Origin: Epiperipatus broadwayi
Lineage: Eukaryota > Onychophora > Udeonychophora > Euonychophora > Peripatidae
Reading direction: 5' to 3'
NCBI GenBank assembly: GCA_028023455.1
Contig: JAQFVV010000072.1
Coordinates: forward strand, 1,758,501 to 1,822,500
DNA length: 64,000 bases
Below the pieces are notes generated by a model. That model was not told the DNA's origin, searched no databases, and saw only the letters and a program-made list of their open reading frames with translations. The position numbers and the translations under genes were made by a program. Positions 47,698 to 60,020 of the stretch are shown here, in pieces; within the stretch, counting starts at the first letter, position 1, and every line of letters starts with the position of its first letter.

Positions 47698-49590
47698 GTA
47701 ATATATCTTTGTAAATAGATTCAAACAAAATAACTTTAACAATTTATAAATTTGATATGTTTTAAAATGCATATCATAGTGTGTACGCAATTACGACTTA
47801 TATAACCTACTTTTTAATAAATCAAAATCATGTGAACATATACATAATCTATAATCTTTTATTTATTTAGGAATGAGTTATATATATAATATGAGCATTG
47901 TACTCGTGGTTTAAAATTAGGTGGGATTTTCGGTATATAAGCGTATTGCAGACACACTATGATAGATTGGGTTCAAACTAAGGTATGAGGGTAGGAAATA
48001 GGTGAGAAAAGGTGAAACGAATATCTGCAAAGCAGACCTTACTGTTTCAATATAATGTAATTATGAATTGCAAAGACACATTCCATGATAATGACAATCC
48101 TTCCAGTAACGATGATTTGCATTCACTTGGTTCCATTGTTCTGCCATAGTGGCTACCAGAAAAAATGCATGCGCATATACAAGGATAACATTTCATAAAT
48201 GCATTAAAAAAAGGGTAATGAATTACTGCGCAATAAATGAAAATTGTAAACTGTTCATACTGATTTATTAATTAACTATGGCTAAATAAATATTTATTTA
48301 TATGGTCAGTAGTGGAGATCAGTTAATTGTTCTACACTTAAACAATAACCTCTCTGCTGATTTATACTTTATTGGATGATTAAAGCATAAATAATATAAG
48401 GATCTTATATGGTTTAGTGTAATGGTAAATGAATTTGAAAACAAAAGGACCATGAAGTGCGGCTCAGCTGTCGCGTGGCCTACATTTACACAAACAATAA
48501 ACCACCTGATTACTTTTTTTTTTATTTTTAAAAACTTATTATCATTATTATTATTATTATTATTTTACGTTTCATGCAAATGTAAAAAAAAAAAAAGCCC
48601 TGTTGGTTTGGTGCAGTGACTTTGAAGCTTAAACTCCATGGATCATGGATCGGTCCTGTTATATACGATTGCAGGGGCAAGCTCTAGAACATAAGGTTTA
48701 TGGATCATGTTCCAATTCTGCCACTTCTGATAATCAACTTAATTATAAAGTTCCAAGCAATAAACTATTTGTTTTTGCCACACATAGTTTAGTGCAATGG
48801 TAGCTCAAGGTCAACGGATGCAGCCAAATCTGACTTCCAGTGTTCAAACCTTTTATGAACTCCTGCGCAATAGACCACTCAAGATCTAAAACGTTTCAAT
48901 AAACGTTATCTAGCATTAAATGAAAACATATTTTATTATAAACATTCTTATTTACTAATTTAGCAACACTAATTTTTTTTAAAACTGATTTTCTCTTTTA
49001 AATTTCTTTTTAAAAGTTTACTTCTTTCTTAATATAAAAATATATAACAGCAAAATGCTTTTAAAATTAAAAAATCAATTACAGCTTAAAAACAAACACT
49101 TCAGCATAGCCGGTGAATTCACTTATATGGGCGGTTTTTAAAGAACTCGATTTATTGATTGTAAAATTAACAAATAAACCAACTTTAATTCTAAATTGTT
49201 AAAAGTCATTGTACTTAAGTGGATGACAAAAACAGTGGGAGATCAGCTAGTTAGAATAAGTGCAACAACGATCATATTTGCTCACAAATTATAAGTAATT
49301 TTAATACTGCATAGCAAATCTTAAATAATCTTAAAACCTGCCATATCTGCTTACCACGTAGATTTAAAAATGCTCTCTTTAAATTCAACTAATTATAAAT
49401 AATTTAAATCAATTGTAAACATTTTTTTTCTTTTGTTTATTAAAGCGGATAATTCATATAATAATTAGCTAATTAAGTTTTCAAAAATAAATCGACTATT
49501 CCACAGATTTTGAAATTGTTTGTTTAAATATATACCAACATTACTATATTTGAATACAAGTATAATGTACATAATGAACTTTAGATGTAA
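47698..49590. other. AT-rich non-coding DNA with an old repeat
   Basis: The stretch 48600-48890 shares phrases with 1885-2000 ('ccatggatcatgg', 'ttttatgaactcc', 'caatagaccactc') and looks like a diverged dispersed repeat. An ATT-type microsatellite lies at 48540-48562. No coding sequence is supported. Confidence 0.5.
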
Positions 49591-49910
49591 TTATAGGGGA
49601 TTTGAACACAGACTTTCAAGCTCCCTTTAGCTATTCATCATCAGATTTTCAATAATATGGATGGTTGAAGAGTTGGAGAAGATTGAAGCCTGTCCACTAA
49701 AGTTTGAAGCCTTGCTATCTTAATATAAACTGAGAACTGATTATATATGTGTGAGATGATGATCTGGACCAATTGACGAGTGTTGGCTCAGCATGAAATA
49801 GTATACTGGAGATGGTTTATTTTTATTACATGTATGTGGTCACGTGTATTGATTATATAAAATGGAATATAGCTGAAGGGAGCTTGAAAGTCTGTTCAAA
49901 TTCCCTATAA
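49591..49910. mobile_element. 320-bp MITE
   Basis: The ends are about 45-bp inverted repeats: left TTATAGGGGATTTGAACACA, right read inward TTATAGGGAATTTGAACAGA; both continue into ACTTTCAAGCTCCCTT. The borders are TA-rich, consistent with a TA duplication but not proof. The interior ('gatctggaccaattgacgag' onward) resembles 8440-8520. There is no coding capacity. Confidence 0.8.
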
Positions 49911-52155
49911 TGGTAACAATATTACTTATTATATAATAAAGAGCATCTTATCTCAAATTGTTCTCTAGGACTATTTATTACAACATTGAGTTATCGGCTG
50001 TTAGTAGACAGTAGTGCAACTTAAATCTATATCTCCAAAACAATTTCTAGTTTTTTCAAATTTGGTCTATTAAAATATAGTTATTGATTTGATGTTGATT
50101 TATACATTTACACAAACAGATTGGGTAAGTTCAAAATCTTGTTTGAATTTCAAACTAAAAGCTTAATGGTTTTAAAAAAGTGACTGCAATATACATAAAT
50201 GCATTAATTACGGGTCTCATTAATAAATGCACAAGATGCAGAATCAGGATCAGGAATTAAAACTGAATTACCATCTTAGTAAACACTAATACATCAGGCA
50301 TAAAATAGATATTACTGGAGTACAGAGATATTCTTGTTTAAATTTATGTATAGATGCTGCATCTAGTTTTCCCAGAGATGATACAATTGGTTTGATGCAA
50401 ATGCTGTGATCCAAAAAATGGGATACAAGTAGATTAACACCCATCCATCCTCTATTTGAATAATTTTGTTCACTGAAAAATTTCAGCTAAACACTGAATT
50501 GTAATCAAGAATGTGATGCTTTCCAAAATTGTAATTAGAAGACCTATATAACTCCTCTAATAATAATTTGTTTCACATTACTGAATATGTTTGAACACAC
50601 ATCCTGAACATATCTTGGCCACTTTGCACCATCCAATTGGCAAAGAAGTCATTACTTTTATTTCAACATTATAGCCATCCCAGGCTATAAGTACCTAGTG
50701 ATTATAAATCTTGCAATACAAACTTGTGTCACATCTTACTTATTAAAACTTATAACCTTTTATCATGGTGACTTTAATTTGCATCAGGTATGCAACAGAA
50801 TAAAGAAGACAAACTGTTTGTATGACATTAAATAATATTCACATATGTATATGATATCAAGAAGTAATGAGGATCCCATTAAGGAAGACAGGACATAAAC
50901 TATGTTTTGATTTATAGATAATAAATTAACTCCACTGATCTCTTTAACGTTACTCCTTTCTCTTGAATGAATGTAAGCAGATTGGTTCATTCTTCGTTGA
51001 TAATGAGTTGTGTTTATTGGTGAAAACAAATATATAAATGCATATTTACACTATATGTAATTCTATACTTTTGCTTGTCTTGTTGTAGTATTATTTGCCA
51101 TGCAACTATGGAAGGAAGAAATTTCTCCTCCACTGTTCCATGATAGCCTGTCTTGTAAGCATAGTGACACTTCAAGCTGTAGTATGTGACAGCTTGCCTC
51201 ACATACGATTTAAAGTTCCAGCAGCTTTCAGTATGTGGACTTGCTTCACTGCAGTTAATTAACTATATAGTGGACAGCTAGCATACTGCCATTCAGCTTG
51301 TTGTCTAATCTTATCTCCAAATGGATAGACTATTTATGGCCAGAACTTCATTCATATTGAGAGCTATTGGATTTAGTGAGTATCAGCATCTATTGACTCG
51401 TACTTGCCATTCAACATATGTTATCTATTCGTACATCCATTGGTCCATGGGACGAATGTTCAATCTGATTAAGATACAATGGAATCCGGACTAGTCCATT
51501 ATTTGAAGACAAGATGAGATGTATAACAATCACATATTTCCAAAAGTGAATTTAAAGAGATGACAAAAGATAGTACCCTAGATATTTTAAACAACCATTT
51601 AAAATAATGTCAAAGCATTCCTTGCCTGAGAATATCAACAGCAATAAATTCTGAAATGGAACAAAACAAATAAAACTTTTTTAAAGAATAGACTCAGCAA
51701 TAAAATATTTAAGGGATGTTCCAAAAGCAATAAGAAAGATAGGGAAGACTATGGAAAGATATAACTTGATGAATGATATTCAGATAAGACCTTTCTAAAT
51801 AGGTTACTTATCTGGGTAAAGCCTTAATAAACGCAGGGGGGTAATGCATTTCCTCACAGGATATTGGTAGAACCTTTTACAAACATTGTAATCACATTAA
51901 ATAGATAATAATTAGCTAATTATATTATACAGTATACACAATTAATATTATTTTTAATTAGTGCGATAACTATTTGCCTACTGTTATGCAATAAGCTTAT
52001 GTTTTAAAAAGATTAATTAAACAATATGATTTAAATAATTTTATTAAAATTATTATTTATACAAAAGTTTACATATTGTATTCTTGTTTTATTTAAATAT
52101 ATATATCTCACTGGCTGTGATAAAAGAAAGTTAGTAATGACATTATCCTAGCAAT
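49911..52155. other. AT-rich non-coding DNA
   Basis: No gene or repeat is supported; open frames at 50784-51202 (minus) are short and featureless. Confidence 0.5.
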
Positions 52156-52160
52156 CTATT

Positions 52161-52717
52161 TGCTGTGTATTGATTCTTCAAACTAGTTAAAGTTTAATTC
52201 TCAAAATAGTTCGATGCTAACTAGTTTATAGCTTATACAAAGTTCTGATTCCCGTGAGCTGTGTTAGAAAAGTATACTATGTACACACAATAACGAATAC
52301 ACACACTATGGTCCCGAACGTATAGTTTCTACGTCTTAAGTCTCTCCTTTCTCAATGTAGGGTAATTCTCAATTCCCACACTGTTCCCTTGCAACGGATA
52401 CTCTGCTCAAATTCACTGAATGCGCTCTGTACTCTCTCTGGCATCCTTTTCCAAAATCCCCCCTTTTGTTTTCAGGACTATGCTAATTTATAACTTAAGG
52501 TGGAATTTAATTAAATTGGTGTTTTGCTAATTAAATTCCTTTCATTATCTGCTTAATTAGTTTGACTCAATTAATTGCATTTTAAGCCGAATCAGACAAC
52601 TAATTAAGATGTCTATAATTAAAATATTAGAAATTAAAAATGTCTTTTAAAATAAATATTTTATGACAAAACACTTTTGTATATGCATTTAATTTTAAAA
52701 TAAATACATATTTTACA
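52161..52717 (-). repeat. Downstream (3') LTR
   Basis: 557 bp. On the minus strand it starts TGTAAAATATG and ends ATACACAGCA. It differs from its partner at 54354-54935 by scattered substitutions and small indels (for example a missing 'cgcacaaatgttaaatcg' region near its 3' end), so the element is not recent. Confidence 0.9.
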
Positions 52718-52734
52718 ATATCTCCCCTTACTCC
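52718..52734 (-). other. Polypurine tract
   Basis: GGAGTAAGGGGAGATAT on the minus strand abuts the TG of the downstream LTR, as required for priming second-strand synthesis. Confidence 0.75.
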
Positions 52735-52753
52735 AGAAAATGCCTTTTTCCGA

Positions 52754-54317
52754 TTAATCTATGTAATCTTGAACATTACGTAAAGTCTTTTTCCTTGCCA
52801 CCCTGAGTGCCCTTTTCTTCTGCTTGGAGAGACCCTGAGTTTTTCTTTATTCTACAGTTTTTGTATCTGCCAGCTCACTGTCTAAAGATTGCCATTTTCT
52901 AAAAAATCTTTGAAAGTATCTATTTCATTTTCACTTTCAGACACCTTTTCTTGTGGCTCCATTTCATACTGCTGCCAACTCTCTAGCTGTTCAGATGATG
53001 CTGACCTTGCGAGTTTGCTTTGTAATTTTCCACTAAGTTCCGAGTTTTGTTATTCAAGTTTTATTACTTGTTGTCTAGAAGCCTTCAATCTTCCTTGAAA
53101 TTCTTCGAGTTCAGCTGATTTCTGTTTTATGGCCTGCTGACTTTGTACCAGGGATGACTGCAGCTCTGTTTTTTCTGCGACCAAAACTCTTATCGTCTAT
53201 ATGTGAACCTGGAGTTGCTCCTTCAGAGAACCTTGCTCTTTATACTGCTTCTGTTCAGAGTCTTTCCGCTTCTTTTCAAGTTGATTTTGTAATTTGAAAT
53301 TATAACTTTTCAGTTCTTGTAACAGCAAGTTGAGTTGTAGCTCAGTTTGCATCTTTTTCTCATGCACGGTAGCTAATTCTTGATTCCTTGACTCCAGTTC
53401 TTGTAGTTTGGTCTGTAATTTAATGATCTCTATTTGTCCTTGCGAAATGGTTCTATTTCTCATGGCACTGCTTTGCACCTTAATTGATATATAATTAATA
53501 CTAAACATTCTGCCATTTGTGCTAGGATTACATTTTCTTTGTTGACTATCCCTTTCTGGTGATTGTTTGCATGCACATGCCAGGTGGCCCTTAATTCGGC
53601 ATTTGAAACACGTTTCTTGTTTCAATCTGCAGTCTTTAGCTACTGGCCTGTTTTCCCACAGCAATAGCATTTAATTGTGTTATTTCTCTGGGGTTCCCAT
53701 TGAAACAAACTTATTTCTGCTTTATCATTTTTGAAAACTTGCTCGTTAATTTGATCTTTTGAGCTGAAAGCCTGTGTCTGTTCTAGAAATAGCCCATAAG
53801 CTATCCCTTTCTTTATAGCGCTTTCATAGGTTAGGTCTGCCTCTGTTAACAGCTGTTGTCTGAGCCTGTCATTGGACATTCTCCATAGCAGCTGATCTAG
53901 TAATATTTCTTCTATGAAATCACTGTAAACACAATTTTTCGCTAGTTCTTTGGGTGTTAAATTATACTGTTTGATTGTTTCACTATTTAGTTGTTTTCAA
54001 TTTCTTAATTGTAGGTGTGCTATGTGGTGGAATGGGCGAGGGCTAAAAAATTTGTTTAGTCTCTGGGTTAATTCCTTGAATGGTACATTCTCATCTACGG
54101 GATTTTGGTATAATTCATTGGCGATTTCAATAATGTCCCCCCCCCCCGAGAAACATAAGAGGGTGGCTACTTTCTGCTTGTTGTCTTCAATGCCATTTAA
54201 AATAAAGAAATTTTCAATTTGTGACAGGTATATTGGCCAATCGGTCACGTTTTCCACATCAAACTCTCCAATAGAGTTTTGTCCGAAAACTAACATTATT
54301 AATTGCTGGTTATTCAC
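52754..54317 (-). pseudogene. Gag with zinc knuckles and coiled-coil tail
   Basis: The frame begins near 54317; its first codon is GTG, preceded in frame by ATA, perhaps a decayed ATG, and the next ATG is at 54296. Residues about 15-110 show the retrotransposon Gag fold (VTDWPIYLSQIENFF, NGIEDNKQKVATLL, FKELTQRLNKFFSPRP). An in-frame stop follows near 53994, then FIEEILLDQLLWRM. Two CCHC-type knuckles follow: CYCCGKTG, broken by a one-base loss, and CFKCRIKGHLACAC. The rest, from about 53500 to 52880, is a glutamine/glutamate/lysine/leucine coiled coil (IEIIKLQTKLQELESRNQEL and more) with stops at 53197 and near 53056. It ends in a basic segment (KKRALRVARKK) and a stop at 52754-52756. A self-assembling RNA-packaging protein is inferred. 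Confidence 0.85.
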
Positions 54318-54328
54318 TATGGTTTTTA

Positions 54329-54350
54329 GGTTCGACTAATTTGACTGCCA
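54329..54350 (-). other. Candidate primer binding site
   Basis: On the minus strand TGGCAGTCAAATTAGTCG starts 3 bases after the upstream LTR. Its complement ends ...GACTGCCA and contains GGTTCGA, like a tRNA T arm and CCA end. The spacing between T arm and CCA is about 3 bases shorter than in a normal tRNA, so the primer cannot be named. Confidence 0.5.
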
Positions 54351-54353
54351 GGT

Positions 54354-54935
54354 TGCTGTGTATTGATTCTTTAATTACAGCGCACAAATGTTAAATCGCG
54401 AACTAGTCAGAGTTTAATTCTCAAAGTAGTTCAATGCTAACTAGTTTATAGCTTATACAAAGTTCTGATTCCTGCCAAGTTATGTTAGAAAAGTACACTA
54501 TGTACACACAATAACGAATACTCGCACTATAGTCCTGAACATATAGTTTCTACATCTTAAGTCTCCCCTTTCTCAATGTAGGGTAATTCTCAATTCCCAC
54601 ACTATTCCCTTGCAATGGATGCTCTGCTTGAATTCACTGAATGTGCTCTGTACTCTCTCTGGCATCCTGTTCCAAAATCCCCCCTTTATCTGTTTAGTTT
54701 CTTTTGTTTTCTGAAGTATGCTAGTTTATAACTTAAGATGGAATTTAATTAAATTGGTGTTTTGCTAATTATTACTTTGATTCAATTAATTGCATTTTAA
54801 ACCGAATCAGACAACAACTAATTAAGACGTCTATAATTAAAATATTAGAAATTAAAAATGTCTTTTAAAAGAAATATTTTATGACAAATCACTTTTGTAT
54901 ATGCGTTTAATTTTAAAATAAATATATATTTTACA
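54354..54935 (-). repeat. Upstream (5') LTR
   Basis: 582 bp. It starts TGTAAAATATATATT and ends ATACACAGCA on the minus strand. It pairs with the LTR at 52161-52717 over its whole length, and promoter and RNA end would lie within it, though I cannot mark U3/R/U5 borders by eye. Confidence 0.9.
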
Positions 54936-54940
54936 CTATT

Positions 54941-56788
54941 ATAATGAAGTGGTAATATATATCTTGTATCTGCATGTGCTTAAAGAAATTTTGTAACCAT
55001 TCATATCACATTTACTTTGTTTTTCTCGGTTGCTAGTTATCACTCCATAAACCACTCCCCAAATCTGTACTCTCAAACGCAAATTTTATCATACTGTATT
55101 ATCCCCACCACACTCTACCAACTAAAAAACTTTTGTATTTATTTTATACTTGGTTACTCGAAACCTCTGTAGAATAAAGACAAAACTCTTTTCTATACTA
55201 GATACTTAAGGTATGTGCTTCATATTCATGGTTAAAGTCTATTATCATTCACCCAATATTAAAATTTCAAGCCTTGTATATATTTATGCTGCTATTTCTT
55301 ATATTGGTCTTGTTACTGAAATTGAAAAAAAACATGTTTTCTTTATCCTTTGCTTGGGTTGTGTTATTCATCACATAGGATCCATATATTGTGTGGACGA
55401 AAACCAAGGCCTGTCTCAATTTTATAATCTGCAAACATTGAGTTTATATTAGCGTAATACTTATTATGTATATATAATCGTTAATGCTGTTTAACTCTTG
55501 GGTATTGGCTTACATGTACATCCCCAAAGTATTTGAAAATACAGTCAGTCACATGCAGTTAACAAAGTAAACTATTATTAAACAATATTTAAATTTAAAG
55601 GCATTATGCTTACTAACATAACTATATGTAAGGGAGAACAATCATAAACCCCAAATTTCATAGTTCCAAGACTTTTTTGGAAGTATCAATTTTTCTGATT
55701 TCAACAATAAACCTTTTGCTCCTCATTATAAAGATTAAGTGTGATAAAAATTTAAATAAACATTAATTTTACTTTCTGTAATTTATATATATTGAAATAT
55801 GTTTTACAATTCAAAATGGCCACCGAGCGCATACTATATCGGAACCTTTAATTATATTAGTGAAAAATTTTTGTGTAGTAATAATTAAAACAATATTTCA
55901 TAAAATATTCAAAATAATGATAGCATCAATGCTGTAAATATTCCTGTCCATATTTTAGACATGTACCTGATGTCAACCATGCCCCCCCCTTTTTTTTTTT
56001 TCTTCAGAAAAGCTACTTTTTAAATAGTCTGAATTTATCGTCATGGATATGATCTTTTGTCCGTGATGTTAAATTAAGACTTCATTCACAAAGTAATGTT
56101 GATAAAAAAAACCATAGCACTGGGAGTGAGGTGGAAAGGAGGGTTTGATTGATATTTTATATTTGAATTTTCAGCTAGCAATATGGTATTTAATTCTTAT
56201 ATATATATATAAATGAGCTACATACATGAAAATTACTAAAATCAATAAAACAGACAAAAGCAAACTGCGGAACTTATCGATTTCTATTACCCATGATAAA
56301 AAAAATTAAACTAGAGAATAAAATCAAAGGTGGAAGGCCATTAAAAACTTTCATTTCATAGTAGTTGGCAAGCCCATACCTCCTCCTTTAATGTTTTTTC
56401 TTTGGAGAGCTATTGTGGAACCTTAGACTGCAATAGATGATTTAAAAGCTGTTTTATTATTACCTATTTATTTTCCACTTAAATATTATTCTTTTTTAAA
56501 ATATATATATATTTAAAACTTTCGCTACACCACGCATTATTGGAACATATAAGTAAAGACATCTGAAAAAAATAAATGCATGCCCAAGATGTATTTTGTA
56601 TTAAACCAGCACTCTTCAGTAAATCTAAATAAAAATTTCCTACACATATTATTTCTTCTATATTTATCAATTTGAAATTATTGCATATTGATTTACAAGT
56701 GCTATTATAATGGAAGCTATTCCATACACCTATGAACTTTATATCACAAGGACTATCTCTACATTAATCAGCTTCAAATCATATGAAC
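54941..56788. other. AT-rich non-coding DNA
   Basis: No gene is supported. The 79-codon frame at 55213-55452 has no recognisable motif. A C run followed by a T run lies at 55981-56000. Confidence 0.5.
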
Positions 56789-56797
56789 TAATACCAG

Positions 56798-56904
56798 GTT
56801 CATCTAATGCACGGTTGTAATGCATGGTGATCTATTTATGCTTTGAGACAATGTAACCTTGTTTAGCCTAAATAAAATTATTATTTAACTTAAAAAAAAA
56901 AAAA
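56798..56904 (+). mobile_element. Short poly(A) retroinsertion
   Basis: A 107-bp insert carries a polyadenylation signal (AATAAA near 56872) and a terminal A run. It is bordered by a perfect 9-bp duplication TAATACCAG at 56789-56797 and 56905-56913. This is the signature of target-primed insertion of a 5'-truncated transcript; the source RNA is unknown. Confidence 0.75.
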
Positions 56905-57053
56905 TAATACCAGCTGTAATCCATCAAAATTAACAAGTCTAAAATAACATGTGAAATAATTATTGTTTAAGAACTGCCTGTCCTTTTCCTCAGTTACTGA
57001 TTTATGACTTTACACAGTTGTTTTATTTACTGCTACATTCAGTTATATATATA

Positions 57054-58161
57054 CACCTGGGTCTCATTTTACGCGATAGATAGGTTCCTCAGAAAACACG
57101 CGCAAACGAAATCGTGCAAAAATAGAGGTAACTTACCTTGAAAAAGGGGGGATGCGGACTATGATTTTTCAAAAATCGCGTAAAAGCAAAGCACCAACGT
57201 AAAATTACTTTAAAATTCGTGCAAAAAAAAAATAAGGAAATAAAATATGACTAATAAAAATTTTCAAGTTTGAAAAAAATTGATACAAGACAAACTTTTT
57301 TTAACTATAATATTTAATTTTATTCAAAACAATATATTTTTATGCATAATTTACAGTAATTTACATTTTTTATACATGTTTTAATTATTATCGCCATTTG
57401 CCGATAAACAGGTTCGTTTGCAAACTGGTAAACAATCAGATTCTTCACAAGAGAAAATATAACTGGCGTCAACGTCACTCTCATGTTGTGTTAATGGTTT
57501 TCTGGTGACAACGTAATTAGTAATTAATCATTGAGATGATGATTTTATTAATTGTTTATGAAACTAACAACTAAAAATTGAATTGTTATTTTTGTCTTTA
57601 ATTTTTTAATTTTCAATCCCATTTAAAAATCAAATTTCACATCACATTAATTTCAAGTCGCCGTAAGTAATTTTTAAATTGTTAATTACAATTAAAAATC
57701 AGATTTTAATTTTTAATTGTCAAATTTAATTGTGCCCACTGCTATTACTCATCTTTTAAAAATAAACTTGTGGACACTAAATGATTAATAATTGATTACA
57801 TTCTTTTTTAAAAAGCAAAAACAGAATGTGATTTAAAATGCAAAATTAACATGCACAATGTTTGAACAAATTTACATTATAATCTTGTAAAATTTAATAT
57901 GTGTATTCATAAAATGTGGAAATCATGATTTTAATTTCATTATTGCATAAAATCTTACTATTATAAAGCACTGAAAATATTGAAATTATTAAGATGAAAG
58001 TCGAATTCCAATAATGTGCTATTACTTTCAATATAACGTAAGTGCGCAAAATTTATTATTTAAAGTAATAGCGCATTATCGGAGTTCTACTTCCGGTGAA
58101 ACATGAATCGCGTAACTTCAAAATCGTGTTAAATAAGTTCACATAAAAAGAGACCCAGATG
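57054..58161. mobile_element. TIR transposon copy B, non-autonomous
   Basis: The ends are CACCTGGGTCTCATTTTACG and, read inward, CATCTGGGTCTCTTTTTATG. Flanks are tatata at 57048-57053 and 58162-58167, the same target as copy A at 23498-24845. Shared inner blocks include 'gatagataggttcc', a 'cagattcttcacaag' region and a right-end 'acatgaatcgcgtaacttca' that matches copy A's 'acatgaatcacataacttca'. There is no transposase frame. The element is 1.1 kb against 1.35 kb for copy A. Confidence 0.85.
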
Positions 58162-58167
58162 TATATA

Positions 58168-59569
58168 AATCACATGATAATAGCCTAAGCTTATCAACAC
58201 CAGGAATCTCCAATCTGTTGCAAAGCAACCTCTATGAATATATTATAAACATATATAACATAAATCAGCCTTTAAATAGTCTTCTACAAGGCAAAGATCT
58301 CTCCAGTGGCCCTTCAGGGAGCAGCATTAATAGAGAAGCTGTATTCCTTAAACATCAGAGCATCCCTCATCTCAACCTGTCTGTACTGTTATCATCCAAG
58401 CATAGAAAATCAAATCGTGTTCTCTCTTATTATGGAAACATTAAATTAACAGTATTAAATCATCAGATGAACTAGAGGTATCATCACCTGAATTTCATCC
58501 TCATGTTGACAGATTGATATTTTTCTGTTACATCTTTCTTCATTCTACCACTTGTTTAAACTTTTTAAACAAACTAATGTTTATCCAAGTGAATTAAGGT
58601 CCAGTATTAAAAATAGCAAAGATAACGACTACTCTAAAAAGAGTGGAAATTTCTTTTAAAACTTTTTCTTAATGACATGAACTGCAATAAAAGCAATCAT
58701 GCACATGAAGTAGTGAAAATAATTGTTATCCAAAACTGTTGTGATTCAGAATTATTTTCATGCAAATGTTTTGCAAGTAGTTATATTTTCTGTAATGAAC
58801 ATTTCCACAGTATGCATTGATTCCTAGTCAGTGGGAAAACATTAAAACTTGAGAATCATGGTGTTAATTAAAAAAATGAGACGAAATATTAGCTCTCTTA
58901 ATTTTTTTTTTTTTCTCATTTGCCTTTGCAACTCTGGTAAAACCTGTAGAACATTTGTAAAACCTATGTAACACAAATTTAGTCAATAAAGTATATTGTT
59001 GAATGTATAAATTCTGCACTCAATAACTTTAACACAGTAATGATTATTAATAAACACGATAATGATTATTAATAATCATTTATTAAGCTAGAGAATGTCT
59101 ATGATTCCTAATAATAAAACATCAGTACATTATAAAAGGGGTCCACAGTTTCTCCTTAACCCATTATTATCTTCTGTATTATAATTACGTGTAGAATAGA
59201 AGAGTTTCACTGCGTCTTATTTTTTACATTGATCTGATCATCAGTTCAAAAGGATTTGAAACTAAATGAACTTGGAAATTTACATCACATAATAGAAAGA
59301 ATTTTCAAGCAAGTTTAGGATTTTTTAAAGTGATGGGTCAAACATCAACCTATCTATTCACCCAATTATTGGCTAGTAAATGAGTATCTAGCTATTCTTA
59401 AGCAAGAGGTAAGTAAAATTCCTCTAATAAATATCATCATCTCCTTTGCATTCCGGTTATTTAAAAATACTGGAGAGACTATTAATTGTTAGCTATTTAA
59501 GATTGTTATTTTATCAATATATCATCATCATCATTTCCCATCATTATTAATTCATTTTAAGATAAAGAT
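58168..59569. other. Mostly non-coding; one coding-like frame
   Basis: The plus-strand frame 58218-58475 (LLQGKDLSSGPSGSSINREA, then LLSSKHRKSNRVLSYYG) has a more protein-like composition than the surrounding shadows, but I cannot assign it to a family and the acceptor-like 'caacaccag' upstream has a poor pyrimidine tract. A palindromic 'taataatcatt' cluster lies at 59041-59080. The rest is AT-rich and featureless. Confidence 0.35.
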
Positions 59570-60020
59570 TTCTTCAAGTTTAATTCAGTTTGACAGATTC
59601 ATAGCTTTCTTGTCCATATCATACCAGCAAACTTTCTTTCTCCATCCATCTCACATGTGATCTCTTTCTAGGTATTTTATATCATCCATCCATCTCACAT
59701 TTAATCTCTTTCCAGGTCTTTTAAAATCTATTGGGATTCAATGCTGACCATCTATTACCACCCCTTTTAGAATAATATGACCAATCCAAATTCATTTCAA
59801 TCTCTCAATTCTTTCAATGACACCTGCTTAATTCTCTCACCCAAGCATTTGTTTTTGAGTACTTGTTATTAATCCTAATATATATAAATCTTTTCCATAC
59901 AGCGCTGAGTAACCCAAAATCTCTACATTCTTCTATTGAATATCCAAGTCTCAGATCCATAAGTAACTGGTAAAACATATGTTTAAAAAACTTTCTTTTC
60001 AATCACATAAGACGTATTTT
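59570..60020 (-). pseudogene. LINE ORF2 C-terminal end, decayed
   Basis: On the minus strand the frames give RIERLKWIWIGHI-like sequence near 59790 (a stop replaces the W), then PGKRLNVRWMDDIKYLERDH near 59690. This is the GHI/H....RP..RW.DDIK tail of LINE ORF2. It shares 'gagatcacatgtgagatgga' with the plus-strand fragment at 29830. A short internal duplication of the 'atgtgagatggatgga' segment is present near 59650-59695. It contains several stops. Confidence 0.65.

Larger units (their letters stand above)
52161..54935 (-). mobile_element. Gag-only LTR retrotransposon with coiled-coil ORF
   Basis: A 2.8-kb element on the minus strand has two LTRs (54354-54935 upstream, 52161-52717 downstream), each of the form TG...CA. 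A perfect 5-bp target duplication ctatt lies at 52156-52160 and 54936-54940. A primer-site-like TGGCAG follows the upstream LTR, and a purine tract GGAGTAAGGGGAGATAT directly precedes the downstream LTR. The 1.6-kb interior holds one reading frame: Gag, zinc knuckles and a long coiled coil. No protease, RT, RNase H or integrase is present, and the frame ends only about 36 bp before the downstream LTR, so there is no room for pol. Gag resembles the Gypsy group (inference). Confidence 0.9.

Noticed and set aside
52889-53098. 69-codon plus-strand frame rich in serine and cysteine
   Set aside because: Antisense shadow of the coiled-coil end of Gag.
53950-54339. 129-codon plus-strand frame
   Set aside because: Shadow of the Gag frame on the minus strand.
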